A DNA stretch of 64,000 bases from the NCBI RefSeq assembly GCF_900186975.1, contig NZ_LT906441.1:1240001-1304000 (forward strand), written 5' to 3'. A program made the translations under genes and the position numbers. Within the stretch, counting starts at the first letter, position 1. Each line of letters begins with the position of its first letter. Below the pieces are notes generated by a model that did not search any database, was not told the origin of the DNA, and saw nothing but the letters and a program-made list of their open reading frames with translations. Positions 1 to 7,508 of the stretch are shown in pieces. This DNA is from Cutibacterium granulosum (GTDB lineage Bacteria > Actinomycetota > Actinomycetes > Propionibacteriales > Propionibacteriaceae).

Positions 1-2
1 CT

Positions 3-1223
3 GCCTTGGACCATCTGTCGCACAGTAGGGCCGTGGAACTCGCCGAGGACGGCAGAGCCTCCCATCGCCGGTTGATCGACATGACCTCCGACCCGGCTCC
101 CTACGTCAATGCCTCGACACTGCTGCGCACCTGTGCCGAGATTGCCTCGGTGCTGTTGGTGGCCGTCGTCATCTTCGGACAGTTCGACGCCGTGTGGCAG
201 CAGGTCCTGGTGAGCGGGGCGATCATGGTCGCGGTGAGCTTCCTCATGTGGGGTGTCACCCCACGGACCCTGGGCAAACAGCACGACGTCAAGGTGTGCA
301 TGTTCTGGTCACGTCTGTGGGCCGGGATGGCAACCGTCCTGGCCCCGGTGGCGCAGGTGCTCATCCTGGTGGGAAATGCCGTGACCCCCGGGAAGGGTTT
401 TGCCGACGGACCATTCACCACGGAGTCGGAACTGCGCGAAATGGTTGACTACGCGGAGTCCAGCGACCTCATCGAGGCCGACGAACGCGACATGATCCAT
501 TCGGTGTTCGACCTGGGTGACACCCTGCTCAAGGAAGTCATGGTTCCGCGCACCGACGTCGTCTTCATCAAGGCAGACAGGAATCTGCGTCAGGCCCTTT
601 CCCTGGCGCTGCGGTCCGGATTCTCCCGCATCCCGGTCATCGGCGCGGGGTTGGACGACGTTCAGGGGGTGCTGTACCTCAAGGACATCGTCAAGCGGCT
701 GCAGGACAAGCCGGACGCCGATCGCAGTGAGACCGTGTCGTCCATCATGCGCCCTGCGGTGTTCTCCCCGGACTCCCGCCCGGTCGACGGGGTGCTCAAG
801 GACATGCAGATGGCCCGCAACCACATCACCGTCGTCGTGGACGAGTTCGGCGGGACGGCGGGACTTGCCACCATCGAGGACATCCTGGAGGAGATCGTCG
901 GCGAGATCATCGACGAGTACGATCCCGAGCCCACCCAGACCGAGCAGCTCGAGGACGGGGTGTTCCGGGTGCCGACTCGCATGCAGGTCGATGATCTGGG
1001 CAAGCTCTTCGACCTCGATGTCGACGACGACGACGTCGAGACGGTCGGTGGTCTGGTCGCCAAGGAACTTTCCGTGGTTCCCATCGCTGGGTCCTCCATC
1101 GTGTGGGAGGGTTTGCAGATCACTGCCGACAAGACCACGGGACGACGTCACCAGGTGGCCACGTACGTCGTACGCCGGGCACCCGAGGACAGCATGGAAC
1201 AGGAGAACGACGATGACCGATGA
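3..1223 (+). CDS. CorC/HlyC (CNNM-CBS) family membrane protein, 5' end cut by window edge
   Basis: This is the C-terminal ~406 residues of a hemolysin-C/CorC-type protein, a family of membrane proteins implicated in Mg2+/Co2+ transport. The reading frame is open to the first bases of the window, so the TTG at 6 is probably internal: the residues there match the middle of a CNNM domain, and the start lies upstream. In order: the remainder of the CNNM transmembrane domain with two or three hydrophobic segments (about residues 40-125), a linker, a CBS pair (about 175-305, with DVVFIKADRN and GGTAGLATIEDILEEIVGEI), and a C-terminal CorC_HlyC transporter-associated domain. It overlaps the start of era by 11 bases, so the two are translationally coupled, a common arrangement (ybeY-corC-era) in actinobacteria. 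Certain as to family; transport substrate unknown. Confidence 0.9.
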   Translation, partial: ALDHLSHSRAVELAEDGRASHRRLIDMTSDPAPYVNASTLLRTCAEIASVLLVAVVIFGQFDAVWQQVLVSGAIMVAVSFLMWGVTPRTLGKQHDVKVCMFWSRLWAGMATVLAPVAQVLILVGNAVTPGKGFADGPFTTESELREMVDYAESSDLIEADERDMIHSVFDLGDTLLKEVMVPRTDVVFIKADRNLRQALSLALRSGFSRIPVIGAGLDDVQGVLYLKDIVKRLQDKPDADRSETVSSIMRPAVFSPDSRPVDGVLKDMQMARNHITVVVDEFGGTAGLATIEDILEEIVGEIIDEYDPEPTQTEQLEDGVFRVPTRMQVDDLGKLFDLDVDDDDVETVGGLVAKELSVVPIAGSSIVWEGLQITADKTTGRRHQVATYVVRRAPEDSMEQENDDDR

Positions 1224-2235
1224 GCAGATGCCGTCCTTGGCCGATCTCATGGATGGCGACGAGGAGAGCCTCAGCGACGTCGACTACGTCGCGGCACGGG
1301 TCGCCGAGGCCACCACCCCCGGTTTCCACTCCGGGTTCATGTGCCTGGTGGGCCGTCCCAATGCCGGCAAGTCGACGCTGACGAATGCCCTGGTCGGCTC
1401 CAAGATCGCCATTTCGAGTTCCAAGCCGCAGACCACTCGCCACGTCATCCGTGGCGTGGTGAGCACGGCGCAGGCCCAGCTCGTCCTCATCGACACCCCC
1501 GGTCTGCACAAACCGCGTACCCTGCTGGGCGAACGGCTCAACGACCTCGTCTTCGACACCTGGTCGCAGGTGGACGTCATCGGGGTGTGCCTGCCGTCCA
1601 ACCAGCGCATCGGGCCGGGTGACGCCTACCTCGTCTCCCAGATCGCCGAACTCGCCCACCGGCCCACACTCATCGCCCTGGCCACGAAATCCGATCTGGT
1701 GAGCTCGGGGCGGATGGCCGAGCACCTTGCCTCGATCACCGAGCTGGAGCAGCAGACCGGCGTGACGTTCGCCGAGATCGTGCCGTGCTCGGCCCTGGAG
1801 GGAAGCCAGGTCGACGAGGTGCGTGACATCGTCATCGACCTGTTGCCGGAGGGGCCGGCGTACTATCCCGATGGCGAGATCACCGATGAGCCCACCGAGA
1901 CGCTGGTGGCCGAGCTCATTCGTGAGGCGGCCCTGGAGGATCTGCGTGACGAGTTGCCGCACTCGGTGGCGGTGGAGATCGTCGAGATGGGCAACCGGGA
2001 GGGACGTCCGCAGGATCGCCCGCTGCTGGACGTCGTGGCCAACATCGTCGTGGAGCGCAATTCCCAGAAGGGCATCCTCATCGGCGCCAAGGGTTCACAC
2101 ATTCGCGAGGTCGGCACTCGGGCCCGCAGCCACATCTCGGCCCTGCTGGGCACCCCCGTGCATCTGGACCTTCAGGTCAAGGTGCTGGAGGACTGGCAGT
2201 CCGACCCCAGGTACCTCAATCGGTTGGGGTTCTGA
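1213..2235 (+). CDS. era: GTPase Era, 30S ribosome assembly factor
   Basis: Era binds 16S rRNA near its 3' end and checks 30S maturation. The protein has 340 residues, with an N-terminal extension of about 40 residues compared with E. coli Era (301), as often seen in actinobacteria. Visible motifs: P-loop GRPNAGKST, switch I with SKPQTTRH, DTPG (G3), TKSD (G4), a G5-like SALEG, and a C-terminal KH domain with GILIGAKGSHIREVG. I chose the ATG at 1213 because it overlaps the preceding CorC-type gene by 11 nt and gives the natural N-terminus. The frame is open far upstream, but that part is a shadow of the preceding gene. It is co-transcribed with the upstream gene. The next gene (uppS) is on the other strand. 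Confidence 0.97.
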   Translation: MTDEQMPSLADLMDGDEESLSDVDYVAARVAEATTPGFHSGFMCLVGRPNAGKSTLTNALVGSKIAISSSKPQTTRHVIRGVVSTAQAQLVLIDTPGLHKPRTLLGERLNDLVFDTWSQVDVIGVCLPSNQRIGPGDAYLVSQIAELAHRPTLIALATKSDLVSSGRMAEHLASITELEQQTGVTFAEIVPCSALEGSQVDEVRDIVIDLLPEGPAYYPDGEITDEPTETLVAELIREAALEDLRDELPHSVAVEIVEMGNREGRPQDRPLLDVVANIVVERNSQKGILIGAKGSHIREVGTRARSHISALLGTPVHLDLQVKVLEDWQSDPRYLNRLGF

Positions 2236-2331
2236 ACCGGGGTACGGGCAGCGCACTGTCGTGAACTGGATTCCGATGCCCCTCGAGCAGAACAGGCCGA
2301 ACCGCTGGGCAACCGGGGTTCTTGGATGACG

Positions 2332-2370
2332 CACATGCCGGGGTCAGCACTCACTTGCCGGGTCAACACT
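2332..2370. repeat. 20-bp tandem duplication next to the uppS stop codon
   Basis: Two adjacent imperfect copies lie at 2332-2351 and 2352-2370, sharing CAC-TGCCGGG-TCA-CACT with three or four differences. The second ends on the first base of the uppS stop codon (complement). One of a set of short intergenic duplications in this window. Confidence 0.6.
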
Positions 2371-3185
2371 CAGCGTCGTTCGTCCGCGCTCCCGGCGACC
2401 TCGTTGGGGATGGCCCCGCCGAAGCGGCGGTCGCGGGAGGCGTACTCGACGACTGCCTCCCACAGATCACGACGGTCGACGTCGGGCCACAACTTGTCGG
2501 AGAACACCATTTCGGAATACGCGTTCTGCCAGAGCAGGAAGTTGGAGAGTCGCTGTTCGCCCGACGATCGCCAGAACAGGTCGACGTCGGGGATCTCGGG
2601 CTCGTCGAGGTGGGTGCGGAAGGTCTTCTCCGAGATGTGGTCGGGGTCGATCCGGCCCTCGGCGGCCTGACGGGCGATCTCACGCGTGGCGTCGACGATC
2701 TCGGCGCGTCCCCCGTAGTTGACGCAGAACTGCAGGGTGAGCACCGTGTTGTCGGCGCTCAGCTCCTGGGCCTGCGTCAGCTCCCTGATGACGGACTTCC
2801 ACAGTTTCGGGCGGCGTCCGGCCCATCGGATCCGTACCCCCAGGGCGTCGAGTTGGTCGCGGCGGCGGTGGATGACGTCGCGATTGAAACCCATGAGCCA
2901 GCGGACCTCCTCGGGAGAGCGCTTCCAGTTCTCGGTGGAGAACGCATATGCGGAGAGATACGGGATGCCCATCTCGATGGCCCCTTCGATGACGTCGAAG
3001 AGGGCGAACTCCCCTTGGGCGTGCCCGTCGGTGCGTTTGAGACCGCGCTGTTTGGCCCATCGACCATTGCCGTCCATGACGATGGCGACATGGCGGGGGA
3101 TGAGTTCGGCGGGAAGTCTCGGCGGACGGGCACCCGAAGGATGGGGGGTGGGGCCGTGCTTGGCAGGACGAGAGGTCGATGGCAT
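2370..3185 (-). CDS. uppS: Isoprenyl transferase (undecaprenyl/decaprenyl diphosphate synthase)
   Basis: A cis-prenyltransferase that extends farnesyl or geranyl diphosphate with isopentenyl diphosphate to make the lipid carrier for peptidoglycan and other wall polymers. It is cytosolic and membrane-associated. The 271 residues include the family P-loop-like motif [14 protein letters not shown] (residues ~35-50) with the catalytic Asp, the motif [10 protein letters not shown], and the C-terminal block [24 protein letters not shown] followed by W-PDV. The N-terminal ~30 residues are Pro/Arg-rich and not conserved. Start: the ATG at 3185 has no Shine-Dalgarno but a TAGGCT hexamer (3192-3197, complement) ends 6 nt before it, which fits a leaderless mRNA. 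Actinobacteria often carry long-chain and short-chain Z-prenyl synthases, so the chain length made is not settled. Confidence 0.95.
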   Translation of the reverse strand: MPSTSRPAKHGPTPHPSGARPPRLPAELIPRHVAIVMDGNGRWAKQRGLKRTDGHAQGEFALFDVIEGAIEMGIPYLSAYAFSTENWKRSPEEVRWLMGFNRDVIHRRRDQLDALGVRIRWAGRRPKLWKSVIRELTQAQELSADNTVLTLQFCVNYGGRAEIVDATREIARQAAEGRIDPDHISEKTFRTHLDEPEIPDVDLFWRSSGEQRLSNFLLWQNAYSEMVFSDKLWPDVDRRDLWEAVVEYASRDRRFGGAIPNEVAGSADERR

Positions 3186-3191
3186 GGAGCC

Positions 3192-3197
3192 AGCCTA
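3192..3197 (-). promoter_or_regulatory. -10 element (TAGGCT) of leaderless uppS
   Basis: TAGGCT on the minus strand ends 6 nt before the uppS ATG and there is no ribosome binding site. The same hexamer at the same distance precedes the tricorn, ABM-like and NrtR-like genes. Confidence 0.5.
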
Positions 3198-3248
3198 CTT
3201 GGCCAAGGTCGGAGTCAACTGCAGCGAGGCGCGGGGTCGGTCACGCCA

Positions 3249-3301
3249 GGCACGGGGGCAGATTCAGACACGGGGCAGATTCAGGCACGGGGGCGGACTG
3301 G
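3249..3301. repeat. Three-copy ~18-bp degenerate tandem repeat
   Basis: Units at 3249-3266 (18 bp), 3267-3283 (17 bp) and 3284-3301 (18 bp) share the pattern GRCACGGGGGCRGAYTSR. It fills the gap between the EamA-type gene and uppS. Confidence 0.75.
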
Positions 3302-3331
3302 CTGGGGCCAGAACCTCACGACCACAGGGGA

Positions 3332-4333
3332 TCATGCGTTGTTGTGCGGCTCGGCAGATGCCGATGAGTGGTCAGCGTGGGCATGTGCATCGGCCTCTGC
3401 CGTGGTCGCGGCCGCGGCTCCGGCAGGTGCCGGATCCTCCGCAGCCACGTCCTTGCCTCCATCGTCCTGCCCGGCCTCGACGGTGAGCGTCTGCTCCTCG
3501 GACTTGTCACGGGCCAGGACGAGCCAGCCGGCGACGATGACCAGGGCTATACCGCCGATCTGGGTGCCGGAAAGGTGCTGGTGCAGCACGATGAGGCCGG
3601 CAAGGGCTGCCACCACGGGCTCCAGACCGACGATGATCCCGTACACCTTCTGCTTGATGCGGCGCAGCGCGTACATCTCGAGGCTGTAGGGCAGTGCCGA
3701 GCTGAGAAGGGCGACTCCTGCGCCGGCGAGCAGCATCTTCGGTGCGACGAGGTGGGAGCCGGCCTGGGCGATGCCGAACGGTGTCACGCCGACACCGATG
3801 ATGAGGATGGCCCACCACAACCCTTCGACCTGTGGCCAGGTGCGTCCGACTCGCTGGGCCACATTGACGTACAGGCCCCAGAAGGCTCCGGCGGCCAGGC
3901 CCATGCCCAGCCCGAAGAGGTCGAGCTGGCTCCAGTCGGCGTTGATCGCCCCAGAGACCGTTGCCACGCCGGTGAGGGCGAGGAGAATGGCGATACCGTC
4001 TCGCCACGAGCGGCTGCCCAGGGCAGCAAGGGTGAGTGGTCCGAGGAACTCCACGGTGACGGCGACACCGATGGGCAGGTGTGACAGGGCGTAGTAGATG
4101 CAGATGTTGAGACCGCCCAAGCACACGGCAAGTTCAAGGACTGAGATCCAGTCGGAGCGGGTGTGGCTGTGAATCTTGGGACGGGCCACCGGTGCCAGTA
4201 GCAGTGCTGCGATCACCATGCGCAGTGTCATGGTTCCCATCGGGCCGACGGTGGGAAAGAGAACTGCGGCGAACGTGTTTCCGAGTTGGATCGAGATGGA
4301 CACTGCGAGCATGAGAAGAACACCGAAATTCAC
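3332..4333 (-). CDS. EamA/RhtA-like drug/metabolite transporter
   Basis: A 10-transmembrane-segment permease of the drug/metabolite transporter superfamily. RhtA members export threonine and homoserine, but the substrate here is unknown. The 333 residues show two EamA repeats: the first has SISIQLGNTFAAVLFP and a motif near VTVEFLGPLTLA, the second has AGAGVALLSSALPYSLEMYALRRI and GLEPVVAALAGLIVLHQ. The tail is cytosolic, charged and Ala/His-rich (about 300-333). Start: the frame is open for ~49 codons upstream, but that part is not hydrophobic and resembles no family member. The GTG at 4333 gives the expected N-terminus, and TAACAT (4342-4347, complement) ends 8 nt before it. It is followed by uppS on the same strand, 146 bp away. 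Function by family only. Confidence 0.85.
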   Translation of the reverse strand: MNFGVLLMLAVSISIQLGNTFAAVLFPTVGPMGTMTLRMVIAALLLAPVARPKIHSHTRSDWISVLELAVCLGGLNICIYYALSHLPIGVAVTVEFLGPLTLAALGSRSWRDGIAILLALTGVATVSGAINADWSQLDLFGLGMGLAAGAFWGLYVNVAQRVGRTWPQVEGLWWAILIIGVGVTPFGIAQAGSHLVAPKMLLAGAGVALLSSALPYSLEMYALRRIKQKVYGIIVGLEPVVAALAGLIVLHQHLSGTQIGGIALVIVAGWLVLARDKSEEQTLTVEAGQDDGGKDVAAEDPAPAGAAAATTAEADAHAHADHSSASAEPHNNA

Positions 4334-4434
4334 ATGGGGCCATGTTAGTTGGTGGACTCCGAGTGGCCAAAGCACTTGCCAAACAGCGGTTGACCGACTC
4401 CTCGTGACCTGCCGCGCCCCATTGCAGCCGTTCC

Positions 4435-4512
4435 GGTGAAGCCCCAGATGGGTGAGCACTCCTGATGACTTGGTGAGCATTCCAGATGATCCGGTGGCGC
4501 TCCTGATGGCAA
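4435..4512. repeat. ~21-bp tandem repeat, four degenerate units
   Basis: Units begin with GGTG at 4435 (16 bp), 4451 (21 bp), 4472 (21 bp) and 4493 (20 bp). The two 21-bp units read GGTGAGCAYTCCWGATGAYYY. The array lies between the divergent EamA-type gene and recO, outside their presumed -10 elements. Confidence 0.75.
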
Positions 4513-4574
4513 GGTGGATTGGTGGCGCGACGGTGTTGCTCCAGGACGCAGGCGGTGCGCTGGTGGTGCGGGCA

Positions 4575-4580
4575 CATAAT
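4575..4580 (+). promoter_or_regulatory. -10 element (CATAAT) of leaderless recO
   Basis: CATAAT ends 7 nt before the chosen ATG, and there is no purine-rich Shine-Dalgarno in between. Confidence 0.5.
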
Positions 4581-4587
4581 GGGATGC

Positions 4588-5331
4588 ATGCCCACCTATC
4601 GTGATCGTGCCGTCGTGCTACGCACCTACAAGCTCGGTGAGGCCGACCGCATCATCTCGATGCTGTCGCGGGACCACGGAAAGATTCGTGCCGTGGCGCG
4701 AGGCGTTCGTCGCACGTCCAGCAAGTTTGGCGGACGACTCGACCCGTTCAACCACGTCGACCTGCAACTGGTCGTCGGACGCAGTCTGGACGTCGTCTCG
4801 CAGGTGGAGACGATCACCGCATACTCACGTCCGCTGCGGCTGGACTACCAGTTGTTCACCGCCGCCGAGGTCATGGTGGAGACCGCCGATCGGTTGGTAC
4901 CGGTGGAGAAGGAGCCCGACCCGGTCCAGTACCGCCTGTTGGCGGGCGGACTACGCACCTTGGGTCATGGGACCCCTGACGGGCGGCGCCCTGCGGAGAC
5001 CATCATGGACTCCTACCTGCTGCGAGCGTTGTCGGCAGCCGGGTACGCACCCGACCTGCAGGACTGCGTCGTGTGTGGGCGTCCTGGGCCGCACGCCGGA
5101 TTCTCCCCGAGCTTGGGGGGAGTGGTGTGTGCGGATTGCCAGCCGCCCGCCACCCCACATCCACGTCCAGAGACCCTTGCCTATCTTCAGGCCCTGCTGG
5201 TGGGGGACTGGCCCGCGGTTCGTGACGTGCCGATGGTGGTCATCCGTGAGGCGGCTGGTCTGGTCTCGGCCTACGTCACCTGGCATCTGGAACGGGGGTT
5301 GAGATCGTTGCCGCTGCTGGAGGAGTCATGA
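4588..5331 (+). CDS. recO: DNA repair protein RecO
   Basis: RecO works with RecF and RecR to load RecA on SSB-coated single-stranded DNA in gap repair. The 247 residues consist of an N-terminal OB fold (YRDRAVVLRTYKLGEADRIISMLSRDHGKIRAVARGVRRTSS, about 3-45), a helical core, and a four-Cys zinc site CVVCG...CADC (about 170-195). I prefer the ATG at 4588 over upstream in-frame starts because the conserved N-terminus begins here and a CATAAT hexamer (4575-4580) ends 7 nt before it, consistent with a leaderless transcript. In many actinobacteria recO is followed directly by uppS; here uppS lies upstream on the opposite strand, so the usual era-recO-uppS cluster has been rearranged. Confidence 0.95.
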   Translation: MPTYRDRAVVLRTYKLGEADRIISMLSRDHGKIRAVARGVRRTSSKFGGRLDPFNHVDLQLVVGRSLDVVSQVETITAYSRPLRLDYQLFTAAEVMVETADRLVPVEKEPDPVQYRLLAGGLRTLGHGTPDGRRPAETIMDSYLLRALSAAGYAPDLQDCVVCGRPGPHAGFSPSLGGVVCADCQPPATPHPRPETLAYLQALLVGDWPAVRDVPMVVIREAAGLVSAYVTWHLERGLRSLPLLEES

Positions 5332-5399
5332 AGCGGCGCTCCACGATGTGACGCGTCCGCTCAGGTCGTGTACAGTTGATCAAGTTCCGTGTGGAACAT

Positions 5400-5473
5400 G
5401 CGGATGTAGCTCAATGGTAGAGCCCCAGTCTTCCAAACTGGCTACGCGAGTTCGATTCTCGTCATCCGCTCCA
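5400..5473 (+). tRNA. tRNA-Gly (anticodon TCC)
   Basis: The acceptor stem GCGGATG (5400-5406) pairs with CATCCGC (5463-5469). A D-arm with GCTC/GAGC and a T-arm with the TTCGATT loop are present. The anticodon stem CCAGT/ACTGG encloses the loop CTTCCAA, giving anticodon TCC, which reads GGA/GGG glycine codons. The 3' CCA is encoded (5471-5473). A strong terminator hairpin begins 2 nt later, so the tRNA is a single-gene transcript. Confidence 0.97.
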
Positions 5474-5474
5474 G

Positions 5475-5496
5475 AAGGCCCCGCAAGGGGCCTTTT
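5475..5496 (+). terminator. Rho-independent terminator of tRNA-Gly
   Basis: Stem AAGGCCCC (5475-5482), loop GCAA, stem GGGGCCTT (5487-5494), followed by TT. It starts immediately after the tRNA CCA. Confidence 0.9.
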
Positions 5497-5608
5497 CCAG
5501 TTTTCCGAGCATCCCATGTCTGCGACGTGTGGGCACCGACGAACCCACCAGTCAAGCCGGCGAACACTGAATTGTCCTGTGATGGCTGGACCCATGTGGG
5601 TACCGGGC

Positions 5609-5638
5609 TTGGATACCATCCACCCATCTCGCTAGAAT
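5609..5638 (+). promoter_or_regulatory. Promoter of tig
   Basis: TTGGAT (5609-5614), an 18-nt spacer, and TAGAAT (5633-5638), about 60 nt before the tig start. This would give a leadered mRNA, which fits the clear Shine-Dalgarno AGGAG at 5687-5691. Confidence 0.6.
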
Positions 5639-5698
5639 TGCTGAGCATGTGTCCGCCCAACCGGCGGAGGAAATATCGGACCACTCAGGAGACCTTTC

Positions 5699-7261
5699 GT
5701 GCCCAGCACCCTCGAGCAGCTCAGCCCCACCCGGGTGAAGCTCACCATCACGATGACGTTTGATGAGCTCAAGCCCACTCTCGACCAGGCCTACAAGGAC
5801 ATCGCCTCCCAGGTGAGCGTTCCCGGCTTTCGCAAGGGCAAGGTTCCCGCCCCGGTGATCGACCAGCGCTTCGGCCGCGGCGCCGTACTGCAGCAGGCCA
5901 TCAACGATGCTCTCCCGGAGGCCTACAACCAGGCCATCCAGGACAATGAGATCGTTCCCCTGGGCCAGCCCGAGGTCGACGTCACCAAGCTGGAGGATGG
6001 TGAACTCGTCGAGTTCACCGCCGAGGTGGACGTGCGTCCTGACTTCGAGGTTCCCGATGCCTCCGAGGTCACCGCCGAGGTGCCGGTGCTCTCTGTCGCC
6101 GACGAGGACATCGACAAGCAGGTCGAGCTGCTGCGTGAGCGCTTCGCCACCACCACCGAGGTGGATCGTGCCGCCGACAAGGGCGACATCACCGTCATCA
6201 ACCTCGAAGGCTCCAAGGATGGTGAGATCCTCGAGGACGCCACTGCCGAGGGCATCACCTACAAGGTTGGTGCCGAGGGCATGCTGGAGGGCCTTGACGA
6301 CGCCGTCATCGGGCTCAAGGCCGGCGAGGACGCCACCTTCCACTCCACCCTGGTCGGCGGCGCACTGCGCGGTGAGGAGGCCGACATCAAGGTCACCGTC
6401 ACCAAGGTGTCCGAGCAGGAGCTCCCGGAGGTTGACGAGGAGTTCGCCCAGCTCGTCAGCCAGTTCGACACCGTCGAGGAGATGCGCGCGGACCTGCGCA
6501 CGTCCATGGAGAACCAGGCTCGCCTGAGCCAGGTTGCCGACGCCCGGGACAACGTCTTGGAGGCCCTGCTTACCAAGACGTCCTTCGACCTGCCCGAGAA
6601 GGTCGTCGAGTCCCAGATCGAGGCTCGCCGCACGCAGGTCACCCAGCAGCTCGCCCAGGCCGGTCTCACGGTTGAGCAGTACCTCGAGGACTCCGAGGAG
6701 GACGTGGACAACGAGGACGACTTCTGGGCAGAGATCGAGAAGCGTTCCATCGACGCCCTGCGTGCCCAGCTCATCCTGGACAAGGCTGCCGAGGACGGCG
6801 AGTTCGAGATCGAGCAGGACGACCTCACCCAGTTGCTCTTCCAGAAGGCCCAGGCCAATGGCACCTCCCCGGAGGTCGAGGCCCAGCGCATGATGGAGCA
6901 GAACCTCGTTGGTGAGTGGATGCAGGAGATTCGTCGCGGCAAGGCCCTCGCCGACATGGTCGCCAAGGCCACCGTCAAGGATTCCGATGGCACCGTCCTC
7001 GACCTTGAGCACATCGGTCCCGACGGGGCCGTCATCGAGCCGGCCGAGGATGAGAAGCCCGCTGAGGATTCCCAGGCCGACACCGCTGACGAGGCTGCCG
7101 ACGCCAAGAGCTCCAAGGCTGATGACGAGGCCAAGAAGTCGAGCACCAAGGCCAAGTCGACCAAGAAGCCAGCCGCCAAGAAGACCACAACCAAGAAATC
7201 GACCGCCAAGAAAGCCACGGCGAAGAAGACCGCGGACAAGAAGGACGCCGAGAAGGACTGA
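5699..7261 (+). CDS. tig: Trigger factor, ribosome-associated chaperone and prolyl isomerase
   Basis: Binds ribosomal protein L23 at the exit tunnel and shields nascent chains. The 520 residues include an N-terminal ribosome-binding domain with the signature GFRKGKVP (about 43-50), a central FKBP-type PPIase domain (about 150-240) and a C-terminal substrate-binding domain (to about 430). After these comes a tail of ~65 residues that is first acidic, then very rich in Lys, Ala and Thr (from about 478), resembling the tail of histone H1-like proteins. E. coli trigger factor (432 residues) lacks such a tail. Start: GTG at 5699 with AGGAG 7-8 nt upstream. It is monocistronic, with a promoter at 5609 and a hairpin at 7286. 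Confidence 0.97.
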   Translation: MPSTLEQLSPTRVKLTITMTFDELKPTLDQAYKDIASQVSVPGFRKGKVPAPVIDQRFGRGAVLQQAINDALPEAYNQAIQDNEIVPLGQPEVDVTKLEDGELVEFTAEVDVRPDFEVPDASEVTAEVPVLSVADEDIDKQVELLRERFATTTEVDRAADKGDITVINLEGSKDGEILEDATAEGITYKVGAEGMLEGLDDAVIGLKAGEDATFHSTLVGGALRGEEADIKVTVTKVSEQELPEVDEEFAQLVSQFDTVEEMRADLRTSMENQARLSQVADARDNVLEALLTKTSFDLPEKVVESQIEARRTQVTQQLAQAGLTVEQYLEDSEEDVDNEDDFWAEIEKRSIDALRAQLILDKAAEDGEFEIEQDDLTQLLFQKAQANGTSPEVEAQRMMEQNLVGEWMQEIRRGKALADMVAKATVKDSDGTVLDLEHIGPDGAVIEPAEDEKPAEDSQADTADEAADAKSSKADDEAKKSSTKAKSTKKPAAKKTTTKKSTAKKATAKKTADKKDAEKD

Positions 7262-7285
7262 TCCCTCGGCACAGTGACGCAGAAT

Positions 7286-7317
7286 CACGGGCACCCCACA
7301 ACAGTGGGGTGCCCGTG
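7286..7317 (+). terminator. Hairpin terminator after tig
   Basis: A perfect 14-bp stem, CACGGGCACCCCAC (7286-7299) with GTGGGGTGCCCGTG (7304-7317), encloses a 4-nt loop 24 nt past the tig stop. It lacks a U tract, as is common for actinobacterial terminators. Confidence 0.75.
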
Positions 7318-7508
7318 CCGTCTCCCGGGAGAAGAGGGGTTCGGTCCGGTGCGGAAATCCTCGTCAGAGAGCTGTCACCTGGCGCGCTTTGGGCACTGGC
7401 TGCCACTCTGTCAGAATGAGACCGGCGTATCCGTCATGACGCATCTCTCACCGGGTCGGCCACACACGTGCGCTGGTCCCGTCCCCTATTTCTGCTGCAG
7501 GAGAGCAC

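Noticed and set aside
2322-3689. 455-codon plus-strand frame across uppS and the EamA-type gene
   Set aside because: Crosses two convincing minus-strand genes and an intergenic tandem repeat.
5552-7294. Very long minus-strand open frame (580 codons) opposite tig
   Set aside because: Antisense shadow of a high-GC gene: low-complexity Leu/Gly/Val sequence, no start signals, and tig on the other strand is certain.
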